Source: Streptomyces sp. Root1304 | Lineage (GTDB): Bacteria; Actinomycetota; Actinomycetes; Streptomycetales; Streptomycetaceae | Length of the DNA: 64,000 bases | Assembly (NCBI RefSeq): GCF_001426405.1 | Contig: NZ_LMEP01000005.1 | Coordinates: 10,927 to 74,926 of the forward strand | Direction: 5' to 3' | In this document: positions 27,127-35,326 of the stretch, one piece after another | Position numbering within the stretch: position 1 is the stretch's first letter | How the letters are laid out: every line of letters starts with the position of its first letter | Notes under the pieces: generated by a model | Database searches by the model: none | What the model was told of the DNA's origin: nothing | What the model saw: only the letters and a program-made list of their open reading frames with translations | Position numbers and translations under genes: made by a program

Positions 27127-27693
27127 GTGACCGGTCGCACCGAATGGCCGGGTGACGGCCCCGACTCGTCGAGGGCCGAGAAGGAGCCGTCACCCCAGGA
27201 TCCGGCTGAGCGGGCGCGGGCGATCTGTCTGCGCCTGCTCACCGGGACCCCCCGCACGCGCAAGCAGCTCGCCGACGCGCTGCGCAAGCGGGAGATCCCC
27301 GACGAGGTGGCGGAAGAGGTCCTCTCCCGCTTCGAGGACGTCGGGCTCATCGACGACGCCGCGTTCGCGGGGGCCTGGGTGGAGTCCCGCCACCACGGCC
27401 GGGGCCTCGCCCGTCGGGCGCTCGCCCGCGAGCTGCGGACCAAGGGCGTCGAGCCGACCCTCATCCAGGAGGCGGTGGAACAGCTCGACTCCGAGCAGGA
27501 GGAGGCCACGGCGCGCGAGCTCGTGGCCCGCAAGCTGAGAGCCACCCGCGGCCTCGACCGCGACCGGCGGCTGCGCCGGCTCGCCGGGATGCTCGCCCGC
27601 AAGGGATACCCGGAGGGCATGGCCCTCCGCGTCGTCCGCCAGGCGCTGGAGGCCGAGGGCGAGGACACGGACGGTCTCGACGAGTCCTTCTGA
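27127..27693 (+). CDS. recX: Regulatory protein RecX
   Basis: Modulator that binds and limits RecA filaments. GTG 27127, four bases after the recA stop, gives 188 aa. Residues 1-27 are an acidic, variable tail. Then come the three-helix tandem repeats of the family: ARAICLRLLTGTPRTRKQLADALRKREIPDEVAEEVLSRFEDVGLIDDAAFAGAWVESR (residues ~28-87, with the diagnostic GLIDD-x-x-FA), then RRALARELRTKGVEPTLIQEAVEQL, then RRLRRLAGMLARKGYPEGMALRVVRQAL. Spacing and family both indicate co-transcription and translational coupling with recA. The stop codon lies within the terminator stem. Confidence 0.95.
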   Translation: MTGRTEWPGDGPDSSRAEKEPSPQDPAERARAICLRLLTGTPRTRKQLADALRKREIPDEVAEEVLSRFEDVGLIDDAAFAGAWVESRHHGRGLARRALARELRTKGVEPTLIQEAVEQLDSEQEEATARELVARKLRATRGLDRDRRLRRLAGMLARKGYPEGMALRVVRQALEAEGEDTDGLDESF

Positions 27694-27719
27694 TCCCTGG
27701 GGGAGATCAGAAGGACTCG
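27681..27719. terminator. Bidirectional terminator, recX / rhodanese
   Basis: Perfect 15-bp inverted repeat CGAGTCCTTCTGATC (27681-27695) and its complement (27705-27719) around a 9-base loop. It overlaps the recX stop codon and can end transcription from both the recA-recX operon and the convergent rhodanese operon. Confidence 0.8.
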
Positions 27720-27776
27720 GACGGGGCTCCGGCAGGGCTTCGGATTCGCCGTGCGGTGCCGGGCCGCGCCGGGCTG

Positions 27777-28184
27777 TCAGGTGTCGCTTCGGGGGAGGAG
27801 GACCGGGAGGCCCGCCCTCTTCCAGGCCTGGAAGCCGCCGATCAGGTCGGTGGCACGGTGGAGGCCCAGGCGGCGCAGGGACTCCGTCGCCAGGGAGGAG
27901 GCGTATCCCTCGTTGCAGAGGACCACCACCCGGAGGTCGTGGCTGTTCGCCTCCGCCGCGCGGTGGCTGCCCAGGGGGTCGAGCCGCCATTCCAGTTCGT
28001 TGCGCTCCACGACCAGCGCGCCCGGGATCAGGCCGTCCCGTTCGCGCAGGGCCGCGTAGCGCGTGTCCACCAGGAGTGCGTCGCCCGCCTCGTACGCCTC
28101 GTGGGCGGCCCGGGGTTCGATCCGGTCGATACCCGCCCTGACCCGTTCCAGCAGTTCGTCGATGCCCACGCGTTCGTCGCTCAC
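27777..28184 (-). CDS. Rhodanese-domain protein
   Basis: 135 aa from GTG 28184, overlapping the cysteine dioxygenase stop by GTGA. A single rhodanese domain: VDELLERVRAGIDRIEP leads to the LLVDTRY strand (Asp-Thr-Arg), then GLIPGALVVERNELEWRLDP and the active-site loop in VVVLCNEGYASSLATESLRRLG, where Cys near residue 93 would carry the persulfide. GGFQAWKRAGLPV closes the domain. Active-site loop CNEGYAS is uncommon but known among actinobacterial rhodaneses. Coupling to cysteine dioxygenase argues for a role in sulfane-sulfur handling during cysteine breakdown (inference). Confidence 0.9.
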   Translation of the reverse strand: MSDERVGIDELLERVRAGIDRIEPRAAHEAYEAGDALLVDTRYAALRERDGLIPGALVVERNELEWRLDPLGSHRAAEANSHDLRVVVLCNEGYASSLATESLRRLGLHRATDLIGGFQAWKRAGLPVLLPRSDT

Positions 28185-28759
28185 TGCCAGTCCTCCGGGC
28201 GCTCGACCTGCTCCAGGCGGAGCACCGCGCCCGTCCGGCTGAACCGGCGGATCAGCGGGAGCGGCGGGTAGTAGGCGTGCACCGAGACCGCGTGGGTGTC
28301 CGGGGACTCGTTGAGCACCTCGTGCACGTGATGGCGGCCGAAGGCACGGCTTCCGCCCTCCGCCAGCCGACGGGAGCGGTCGAGGTCCTCGGCCAGTTCC
28401 AGCGTCTTCCAGCCGCTCGCCGGCAGCCGGACCGCGAGCGCGTGCTCGGTCAGGGTTCCGCGCGCGGTCGCGAAGGCGCCCAGCGACTCGGCGTGGTCGT
28501 GCCAGCCGGTGCCGGTGCCCGGCGGCCAGCCGATGAGCCAGGCCTCGCTGCCGCCGGGCCCTTCGAGCCGTACCCAGGTACGGCCCTCGGGGTCGAGCGG
28601 CAGGGAGTCGACCAGTTCCCGGTCCGCCGCCGTGCGACGGACGAAGGCGAGGAGATCCGCCTCCGTCGGAGCGCCGGAGGGGTGGGAAGGGTCCGCGGCC
28701 GAAGTCACGGCGGCGGTGGGGGAGTTCGGGGTGCGTGTGGCGGGTGTCGATGGAGACAC
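28181..28759 (-). CDS. Cysteine dioxygenase (type I family)
   Basis: Non-haem iron cupin enzyme that oxidises cysteine to cysteine sulfinate. GTG 28759 has AGGAC 8 bases upstream and gives 192 aa; an earlier GTG or the full frame to 28999 would run into the leader region. Three-His iron ligands are visible: WHDHAES (two His near residue 87-89) and HHVHEVLN (near 143-146). The residues GAFATARGTLTEHAL and the ending YYPPLPLIRRF agree with bacterial CDO-like proteins. The first 45 residues are a Ser/Thr/Pro/Ala-rich extension. The gene follows a Cys-codon leader ORF and overlaps the rhodanese gene, so the pair forms a sulfur-responsive operon. Confidence 0.9.
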   Translation of the reverse strand: MSPSTPATRTPNSPTAAVTSAADPSHPSGAPTEADLLAFVRRTAADRELVDSLPLDPEGRTWVRLEGPGGSEAWLIGWPPGTGTGWHDHAESLGAFATARGTLTEHALAVRLPASGWKTLELAEDLDRSRRLAEGGSRAFGRHHVHEVLNESPDTHAVSVHAYYPPLPLIRRFSRTGAVLRLEQVERPEDWQ

Positions 28760-28854
28760 GGGTGACCGTCCTGGTTCGCTGAGGGCGCGCGGCGGCAGCA
28801 CGGACACACGGACCCGGGTCCGGTGGCGGGGCGCGCGCGGGGAGAGGGGCGAGA

Positions 28855-28902
28855 TCAGCGGGACGGGCGACACACGCAGCCCGCGTAGCGGACGAGGTCC
28901 AT
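28855..28902 (-). CDS. Cysteine-containing leader peptide (15 aa, attenuation type)
   Basis: ATG 28902 is followed by MDLVRYAGCVCRPSR and a stop at 28855-28857. GGAGGG stands 6-11 bases upstream, an excellent ribosome binding site. The peptide ends in the motif C-V-C-R-P, and its MDLVR-(Y/V)A-G-C-V-C-R pattern resembles the short leader ORFs I know from Streptomyces upstream of sulfur-metabolism genes. It lies 95 bases upstream of cysteine dioxygenase on the same strand. Mechanism (inference): stalling at the two Cys codons when Cys-tRNA is scarce would control read-through into the operon. The start region is also a perfect 14-bp palindrome (28896-28909). Confidence 0.8.
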   Translation of the reverse strand: MDLVRYAGCVCRPSR

Positions 28903-28948
28903 ATGGACCCTCCGCCACAGGCGCGCATAGGTGTCGGTCACGCTCCGG

Positions 28949-28977
28949 AGTACACCATGCGCGCCCTCGGGAATCAA
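28949..28977 (-). promoter_or_regulatory. Candidate promoter of the leader-CDO-rhodanese operon
   Basis: On the minus strand, TTGATT (28977-28972) and TGTACT (28954-28949) are separated by 17 bases, 47 bases before the leader ATG. The -35 overlaps the stop codon of the upstream FAD monooxygenase gene. Confidence 0.45.
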
Positions 28978-30773
28978 CGCATGTCCGCCGTGCGGTCACT
29001 CCCCGTGGACACCCCGGCGGCGGATCCGGCCGCAGGAGCCGCCGGGGCCGACGTCGAGCCCGCTTCGGCCGTGGCAGCGGACTCCGCGTCCGAACCCGCG
29101 CTCGAACCCGTGCCCGGACTCCTGCCCGGACCCGTATCCGAGGCGGCGTCCGTCTCCGTCTCGGCCGTCGGGGAGCCGCCGCGCGCCGCGTCCGCCGCCG
29201 CGTACAGCTCCTCGGGGCGGACCCCGGAGAACGCCGCGACCAGGTGCCCGTCGGGCCGTACGAGCAGGACGGCGTGCGCCGGCGCGCCCGGGTACGCCTC
29301 CGTGACCAGGACCTCGGCCTTCGCCGGGAGGACGCGTACCGCCTCTTCGAGACGGGGCATCACGCCCGCGCCGCGCCAGTGGCGGCGGTCCCACACCCCG
29401 GTGCCCGGGGCGACCAGGAGGACCAGGAGACGGCCCTGGCCGAGCCGGTCCCTGAGCCGTACGGTCGTGCCGTCCGGGGCGGTCACGCGGACGTCCTCGA
29501 CCGGGGCGCCCGTCGGGGTGCCCACCGGGATCCGGCCCTCGGTGAGCGCCGGGGCGAGCGGGGAGTGCGGGTACGCGGGGGGCGCGCCGAGCGGACCGCG
29601 CCCCACGTGGCCGTCGGTGAGGAGGGCGTCGTGACCCCGGCCCGCGCCCGGCAGATAGGTCCGCAGGCCCCCGCCGCCGCGCAGGTACGGCAGCGACTGG
29701 TCGGCGGCCCGCAGCCGGTGGGCGACGGCCGAGCGGCGCTCGCTCTGGTAGCTGTCGAGAAGGCGGTCCGAGGCGCCGTGGTGCCAGGTGTGGGCGAGCT
29801 TCCAGGCCAGGTTGTCGACGTCCCGGAACCCCTCGTCGAGGCCCTGGGTGCCGACCGCGCCCAGCAGGTGCGCGGCGTCACCGGCGAGCAGGACCCGGTC
29901 GACCCGCCAGCGGCGGGCGAGCCGCTGGTGCAGGGTGTGCACGCCGGTGTCGATGAGTTCGTACGGGGGAGTCACCCCGTCGCACCAGCCGGCGAGGGTC
30001 TCGCGGATGCGGGCGACCAGCGCGTCGGGGGTGACCAGGTCGCCCCGGGGAGGCAGCAGCCAGTCGATCCGCCACACCCCGTCGGGCAGCGGGCGGGCGG
30101 TGATCTCCTCGGCGGCGCCGCGCCACGCGGGCTGACGGTGCAACAGGGCCTCGCCGGGCCACGGGAGTTCGGTACGGAGGGCGGCGACGGCGTGGCGTTC
30201 CACCGCCGTACGGCCGGGGAAGCGGATGCCGAGCAGCTTGCGGACGGTCGAGCGGGCGCCGTCGCAGCCGACGAGGTGGCTGCCGCGCCACCAGGTGCCC
30301 TCCGGGCCCCGGGTGTGGGCCACGACGCCTTCCCGGTCCTGCTCGATGGTGTCGAGCCGGGCCTCGGTGACGAGCTCGATGAGCTTCTGGCGGGAGATGG
30401 CGTCGCGCAGCCCGCGCGCGAGGGCGTGCTGCGGGATGTGCAGGGGAGCGGCCGGAGCGGAGGGCGCGGCCGGGTCCTCGGACCACTCCTCCGTACCGCC
30501 GAGGCCCAGGTCGAGGGCGAGATGGCGGACGACCTGGCGGCGGCGCATGCCGCGCCAGCCGACCCAGCGGAGGCCCTCGTCACGGAGGGTGGTGCAGCCC
30601 AGCCGCTCGACCATGGCGGCCGTGTCGGCGCGCAGGACGACGCTGCGGGCGGGGCGGGGTTCGTCCTTGCCGGTGCCCTCGTCGAGGACGACGCTGGGCA
30701 CGCCCTGCGCGGCGAGCGCGAGGGAGAGCGCGAGGCCGACCGGCCCCGCGCCCACGATGATCACCGGGTCCAC
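28974..30773 (-). CDS. FAD-dependent aromatic-type monooxygenase
   Basis: 599 aa from GTG 30773 (MDPVIIVGAGPVGLALSLALAAQG), with AGGAG 7-8 bases upstream. Class A flavoprotein hydroxylase features: GAGPVG dinucleotide fold at residues 8-13, a middle DG motif near VGCDGARSTVRKLLG (residue ~165), and the late FAD-ribityl motif LLAGDAAHLLGAVGTQGLDEGFRDVDNLAWKLA near 300. The C-terminal thioredoxin-like domain of the phenol/RifMO type is present to residue ~530 (RLRDRLGQGRLLVLLVAPG, VLVTEAYPGAPAHAVLLVRPDGHLVAAF). The last 65 residues are a low-complexity Ala/Ser/Gly/Thr tail. Substrate unknown; relatives hydroxylate phenols, polyketides or rifampicin. Confidence 0.88.
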   Translation of the reverse strand: MDPVIIVGAGPVGLALSLALAAQGVPSVVLDEGTGKDEPRPARSVVLRADTAAMVERLGCTTLRDEGLRWVGWRGMRRRQVVRHLALDLGLGGTEEWSEDPAAPSAPAAPLHIPQHALARGLRDAISRQKLIELVTEARLDTIEQDREGVVAHTRGPEGTWWRGSHLVGCDGARSTVRKLLGIRFPGRTAVERHAVAALRTELPWPGEALLHRQPAWRGAAEEITARPLPDGVWRIDWLLPPRGDLVTPDALVARIRETLAGWCDGVTPPYELIDTGVHTLHQRLARRWRVDRVLLAGDAAHLLGAVGTQGLDEGFRDVDNLAWKLAHTWHHGASDRLLDSYQSERRSAVAHRLRAADQSLPYLRGGGGLRTYLPGAGRGHDALLTDGHVGRGPLGAPPAYPHSPLAPALTEGRIPVGTPTGAPVEDVRVTAPDGTTVRLRDRLGQGRLLVLLVAPGTGVWDRRHWRGAGVMPRLEEAVRVLPAKAEVLVTEAYPGAPAHAVLLVRPDGHLVAAFSGVRPEELYAAADAARGGSPTAETETDAASDTGPGRSPGTGSSAGSDAESAATAEAGSTSAPAAPAAGSAAGVSTGSDRTADMR

Positions 30774-30966
30774 GGCGCGGCTCCTGAAGGCCGGACGGTC
30801 ATGGGGGCAGCACAGCTGAGTGTGGCACGAGCCCGGTGCTTGATCACAGACCGTATGCAACCTATTGAGGGTGCTTGCGTCAAGTGACGGGGTGGGCGCG
30901 GTGCGGCCGACCTGAAGTCGGTACCGCTCCGGCCCACCCCTGTGGCCCCACGGACCCCTGGAGGGG

Positions 30967-31857
30967 TCAGGCGCCGCTGACGGCGTCGCTCTTCACTTCG
31001 GTGGGTCCGCCCTGGGCCGGGATGGCCACGGCTGCGGACTTCTTGCCCCGACGCAGGCGCCGCTCCAGGCGGCCGGCGAGGTGGGTGAGGATCGCGTTGA
31101 TGACGATGTAGATCAGAGCGATGACCGTGAAGGTGGCGATCGTGTTGGCGCCGTAGTTGGCCGTGATCTGCCGGTTCTGGCTGAGAAGTTCCCCGAAGCC
31201 GAGCATGGCGCCGCCGAGGGCGGTGTCCTTGACGATCACGACGAGCTGGCTGACGAGGGCCGGGAGCATCACGGTCACGGCCTGCGGAAGCAGGACGTAC
31301 AGCATGGTCTGGCCCTTGCGCATGCCGAGTGCCTCGGCCGCGTCGCCCTGGCCGCGAGGCAGCGAGAGGACGCCGGCGCGGACGACCTCGGCGATGACGG
31401 AGGCGTTGTAGAGCACCAGGCCGGTGACGACCGCGTACAGCGGGCGGAAGTCGGAGCTGACGCTCGTGAACTCCCGGTACAGCGCGGCCGCGAACATCAT
31501 CAGGAGCAGCACCGGAATGGCGCGGAAGAACTCCACGACCGTTCCGACGGGCACCCGTACCCAGCGGTGGTCGGAGAGCCGGCCGATGCCGAGGAGGGCG
31601 CCGAGCGGAAGCGCGATCACGATGGAGAGCGCGGCGGCCTTGAGGGTCTCGGTCAGACCGGGCACCAGATACGTCGTCCAGACCCGGGAGTCGGTGACGA
31701 ACGGACTCCACTTGTCGGCGTCGAGCTGGTTCTTGGCGGCCATGGCCGACAGGACCCACCAGGCCACGAGGCCGAGCACGGCCAGGAAGCCGATCGTGTA
31801 GAGGACGTTCCGCCGCTTGGCGCGAGGGCCGGGAGTGTCGTACAGGACGGAAGTCAT
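30967..31857 (-). CDS. gluD: Glutamate ABC transporter permease GluD
   Basis: Second membrane subunit of the GluABCD glutamate importer. 296 aa from ATG 31857, which overlaps the gluC stop. Six hydrophobic helices follow a cytoplasmic start, with the His/Glu/Gln-permease EAA loop EALGMRKGQTMLYVLLPQAV near residues 185-205 and EFFRAIPVLLLMMF near 120-133 (the RAIP motif). The first 75 residues contain an additional helix and a periplasmic segment (DKWSPFVTDSRVWTTYLVPG) as in actinobacterial GluD. C-terminal tail is Arg/Lys-rich then acidic. Last gene of gluABCD. Confidence 0.92.
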   Translation of the reverse strand: MTSVLYDTPGPRAKRRNVLYTIGFLAVLGLVAWWVLSAMAAKNQLDADKWSPFVTDSRVWTTYLVPGLTETLKAAALSIVIALPLGALLGIGRLSDHRWVRVPVGTVVEFFRAIPVLLLMMFAAALYREFTSVSSDFRPLYAVVTGLVLYNASVIAEVVRAGVLSLPRGQGDAAEALGMRKGQTMLYVLLPQAVTVMLPALVSQLVVIVKDTALGGAMLGFGELLSQNRQITANYGANTIATFTVIALIYIVINAILTHLAGRLERRLRRGKKSAAVAIPAQGGPTEVKSDAVSGA

Positions 31858-32528
31858 CGCTTCACCGCCAGACGCTTGGCCGCCCAGCCCAGGAGCAGGC
31901 CGGTGGGGAGGGTGAGGAGGATGAAGCCGAACGCGAAGACGGCGAAGACGGCGAAGAGCGCGTCCGCCTCGTTCTCGACCATCTCCTTCATCAGGAGAGC
32001 CGCCTCCGCGGCGCTGATGGCCGAGGCCACCGTGGTGTTCTTGGTGAGGGCGATGAGGACGTTCGCGAGCGGGGTCACCACCGCGCGGAAGGCCTGCGGG
32101 AACACCACCAGGGTCAGGACCTGGGTGAAGCTCAGGCCCAGAGCGCGGGCGGCCTCGGCCTGGCCCGGCGGCACGGTGTTGATGCCCGAGCGCAGTGCCT
32201 CGCAGACGAACGTGCCGGTGTACGCGGTGAGTCCGAGGACGGCGAGCCGGAAGCCGATCTCCTCGAACGTGCTGCCGCCGAGCTTGACGTCGAGGGTCTG
32301 GTTGAGCGCGAACGAACACGCCACGAGGACCACGGTCAGCGGGGTGTTGCGGACGAGGTTGACGTACGTGGCGGCGAAGGCGCGCATCACGGGGACCGGG
32401 CTCACTCGCATGCCCACCAGGGCGGTGCCCCAGATCAGCGAGCCGATCGCGGAGTAGAGGGCGAGCTGCGCCGTCACCCAGAAGGCGCCGAGCAGGTCGT
32501 ACTGCCCGGAATCAAGAAAGTCGAACAC
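31854..32528 (-). CDS. gluC: Glutamate ABC transporter permease GluC
   Basis: 224 aa from GTG 32528. The first permease of the pair: five hydrophobic helices, RNTPLTVVLVACSF near residues 60-73 (the R-N/A-T/I-P-L motif), and the EAA loop EAARALGLSFTQVLTLVVFPQAFR near 124-147. It lies 120 bases after gluB, a gap that contains a Pro/Arg-coding shadow and no gene; expression probably depends on read-through from the gluA promoter. Confidence 0.92.
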   Translation of the reverse strand: MFDFLDSGQYDLLGAFWVTAQLALYSAIGSLIWGTALVGMRVSPVPVMRAFAATYVNLVRNTPLTVVLVACSFALNQTLDVKLGGSTFEEIGFRLAVLGLTAYTGTFVCEALRSGINTVPPGQAEAARALGLSFTQVLTLVVFPQAFRAVVTPLANVLIALTKNTTVASAISAAEAALLMKEMVENEADALFAVFAVFAFGFILLTLPTGLLLGWAAKRLAVKR

Positions 32529-32648
32529 GATGCCCGCGCTCTCCCCTGGTGGTCGGTCGGTGGGACGACCGCTGCGTGGGCAGCGGCCGGTGCCGGTGCG
32601 ACGGCCGCCCCACGTACGGGGCGGCCGTCACGGCCGGAGCGGGTCAGG

Positions 32649-33470
32649 TCAGTTCTGGATCTTCGGCGCGGGCTCGTACTTGTAGCCGGAGGGGCCGAAG
32701 TGCTGCTTGACGAGCTTCTCCCAGGTGCCGTCGGAGACCATCTTCTCCAGCGCCTTGTTGATCTTGCCGCGCAGCTCGTCATCGCCCTTCTTGAGGCCGA
32801 TGCCGTAGTTCTCGTCGCTCATCCGGAGGCCGGCGAGCTTGAACTTGCCCTGGTGCTCCTTCTGCGAGGCGTAGCCCGCGAGGATGGAGTCGTCGGTGGT
32901 CAGGGCGTCGACGGCCTTGTTCTCCAGACCCGTGAGGCACTCGGAGTAGCCACCGAGCTGCTGGAGGTCGGCCTTCGGGGCCAGCTTCTCCTTGACGTTC
33001 TGCGCGGAGGTCGAGCCGGTGACCGAGCAGAGCTTCTTGGAGTTGAGGTCCTCGACCTTGGTGATCGAAACGTCGTTGGCGCGCACGAGCAGGTCCTGGT
33101 GGGCCAGGAAGTACGGACCGGCGAAGTCGACCTCCTTCTTGCGCTTGTCGTTGATCGAGTAGCTGGCGACGACGAACTTGACGTCACCGTTCTTGATCAG
33201 GTTCTCGCGCTCGGCGCTCGGCGCCTGCTTGAAGGTGATCTTGTCCTCGGAGTAGCCGAGCTCCTTGGCGACATAGCGGGCGACATCGACGTCGAAACCG
33301 GCGTACGTGCCGTCCGGGGTCTTCAGGCCCAGGCCCGGCTGGTCGAACTTGATGCCGACGGTGATCTTGTCGCCGTTGCTGCCCGAGTCCGAGCCGCCGC
33401 CACAGGCGGTGGCGGTCAGGGCGAGGACGACGGCGGCCGCGGCGGCGGCGGAGGTGCGACGAAGCATCAT
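32649..33470 (-). CDS. gluB: Glutamate-binding lipoprotein GluB
   Basis: Extracellular solute-binding protein, family 3. 273 aa from ATG 33470 (MMLRRTSAAAA), AAGGGAC 8 bases upstream. Signal peptide to a lipobox LTATACGGG, so Cys23 is the lipid-modified mature N-terminus. The mature domain has the family pattern: TVGIKFDQPGLGLKTPDGTYAGFDVDVARYVAKELG near residues 38-73 (the G-x-x-x-G-F-D signature), VKFVVASYSINDKRKKEVDFAGPYF, and a Cys pair (C147 region KKLCSVTGST, C178 region YSECLTG) likely to form a disulfide. Together with GluA, C and D it imports glutamate, and in related species is regulated by GluR-GluK. Confidence 0.93.
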   Translation of the reverse strand: MMLRRTSAAAAAAVVLALTATACGGGSDSGSNGDKITVGIKFDQPGLGLKTPDGTYAGFDVDVARYVAKELGYSEDKITFKQAPSAERENLIKNGDVKFVVASYSINDKRKKEVDFAGPYFLAHQDLLVRANDVSITKVEDLNSKKLCSVTGSTSAQNVKEKLAPKADLQQLGGYSECLTGLENKAVDALTTDDSILAGYASQKEHQGKFKLAGLRMSDENYGIGLKKGDDELRGKINKALEKMVSDGTWEKLVKQHFGPSGYKYEPAPKIQN

Positions 33471-33523
33471 CGAGGAATGTCCCTTGGATAGAAGTGAGTT
33501 GGGAAGAATAGGCCCGAACTCGC

Positions 33524-34321
<798 letters not shown>

Positions 34322-34354
34322 CGGCACTTGCTCCGTCCTCCTCGGTTGGGGAGG

Positions 34355-34390
34355 ACACTAGAGACCCGATGTGATGACCGTCATCACATC
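34355..34390 (-). promoter_or_regulatory. gluA promoter overlapped by a perfect 23-bp palindrome
   Basis: On the minus strand ATGACG (34384-34379) and TAGTGT (34360-34355), 18 bases apart, form a fair Streptomyces promoter 34 bases before the gluA start. A perfect inverted repeat, arms GATGTGATGA and TCATCACATC around CCG (34368-34390), covers its -35 and spacer. A regulator bound there would directly affect gluABCD; GluR is the obvious candidate (inference). Confidence 0.55.
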
Positions 34391-34486
34391 TGAGCGGAAA
34401 TTGAGGATAACGATCCGGCCGCAACCGGACACAGTGTGTGAACGGGACACCCGGGGCCGTACCGGCTGCATAACGGAACCGCCGCC

Positions 34487-34543
34487 GTCACAGGGGGACA
34501 CTTGACTGTGACACCGATGTTCGGTGTTCATGCCCTGGTACCA
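34487..34543 (+). promoter_or_regulatory. gluR upstream region with nested inverted repeats
   Basis: TTGACT (34502-34507) and TGTTCA (34525-34530), 17 bases apart, may be the gluR promoter. Around it are GTCACA/TGTGAC (34487-34492 and 34507-34512), a perfect palindrome ACACCGA-TGT-TCGGTGT (34511-34527) lying within the promoter spacer, and TGGTACCA (34536-34543) followed by a second TGGTAC. These look like operators for autoregulation. Confidence 0.45.
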
Positions 34544-34594
34544 CCTGGTACACAGAGAGCCGCCCATCAGCACATCCCCACGGAGGAGGTACGA

Positions 34595-35308
34595 ATGCGA
34601 CTGCTGCTCGTCGAGGACGACGATCATGTCGCCGCCGCCCTCTCCGCGATCCTCGCCAAGCACGGGTTCACCGTCACCCACGCCCGCAACGGCGAGGAGG
34701 CGCTCCAGGCCGTGCTGCCCACGGCGCAGGGCGAGCGCCCCTCGTACGGGGTGATCCTGCTCGACCTCGGTCTCCCCGACCAGGACGGCTACCAGGTCTG
34801 CGGCCGCATCCGGAAGCTCACCAGCACCCCGGTGATCATGGTCACCGCGCGGGGCGACGTACGCTCCCGGATCCACGGGCTCAACCTCGGCGCCGACGAC
34901 TACGTCGTCAAGCCCTACGACCCCGGCGAGCTGCTCGCCCGCATCCACGCCGTCAGCCGGCGCAACGCGGGCCCCGAGGAGACGACGGGCGGCGGCGCGC
35001 CCTCCGACGGCACACAGCTGCGGCTCGGCGCCGTCACCATCGAGCTGCCCACCCGCCGGGTCAGCGTCGACGGCGAGAGCGTGCCGCTCACCCGCAAGGA
35101 GTTCGACCTGCTCGCCCTCCTCGCCCAGCGCCCCGGAGTCGTCTTCCGCCGCGAACAGATCATCAGCGAGGTCTGGCGCACCAGTTGGGAGGGGACCGGC
35201 CGCACCCTGGAGGTGCACGTCGCGTCCCTGCGCTCCAAGCTCCGGATGCCCGCCCTGATCGAGACCGTGCGGGGCGTCGGCTACCGCCTGGTCGCCCCCG
35301 CCGCGTAA
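34595..35308 (+). CDS. gluR: OmpR/PhoB-type response regulator GluR
   Basis: 237 aa from ATG 34595 with GGAGGAGGT upstream. Receiver domain residues 1-120: acidic D8-D9, phospho-acceptor D57 in ILLDLGLPD, T-loop VTARG and K109-P110. Winged-helix DNA-binding domain from ~145 to the end (RVSVDGESVPLTRKEFDLLALLAQRPGVVF, VASLRSKLRMP, ETVRGVGYRL). Together with the kinase just downstream and gluABCD divergent, it matches the Streptomyces GluR-GluK system that senses external glutamate and controls its uptake (established knowledge; orthology inferred from position and sequence). Confidence 0.9.
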   Translation: MRLLLVEDDDHVAAALSAILAKHGFTVTHARNGEEALQAVLPTAQGERPSYGVILLDLGLPDQDGYQVCGRIRKLTSTPVIMVTARGDVRSRIHGLNLGADDYVVKPYDPGELLARIHAVSRRNAGPEETTGGGAPSDGTQLRLGAVTIELPTRRVSVDGESVPLTRKEFDLLALLAQRPGVVFRREQIISEVWRTSWEGTGRTLEVHVASLRSKLRMPALIETVRGVGYRLVAPAA

Positions 35309-35326
35309 CCGCCGGACGGCTCCTCC

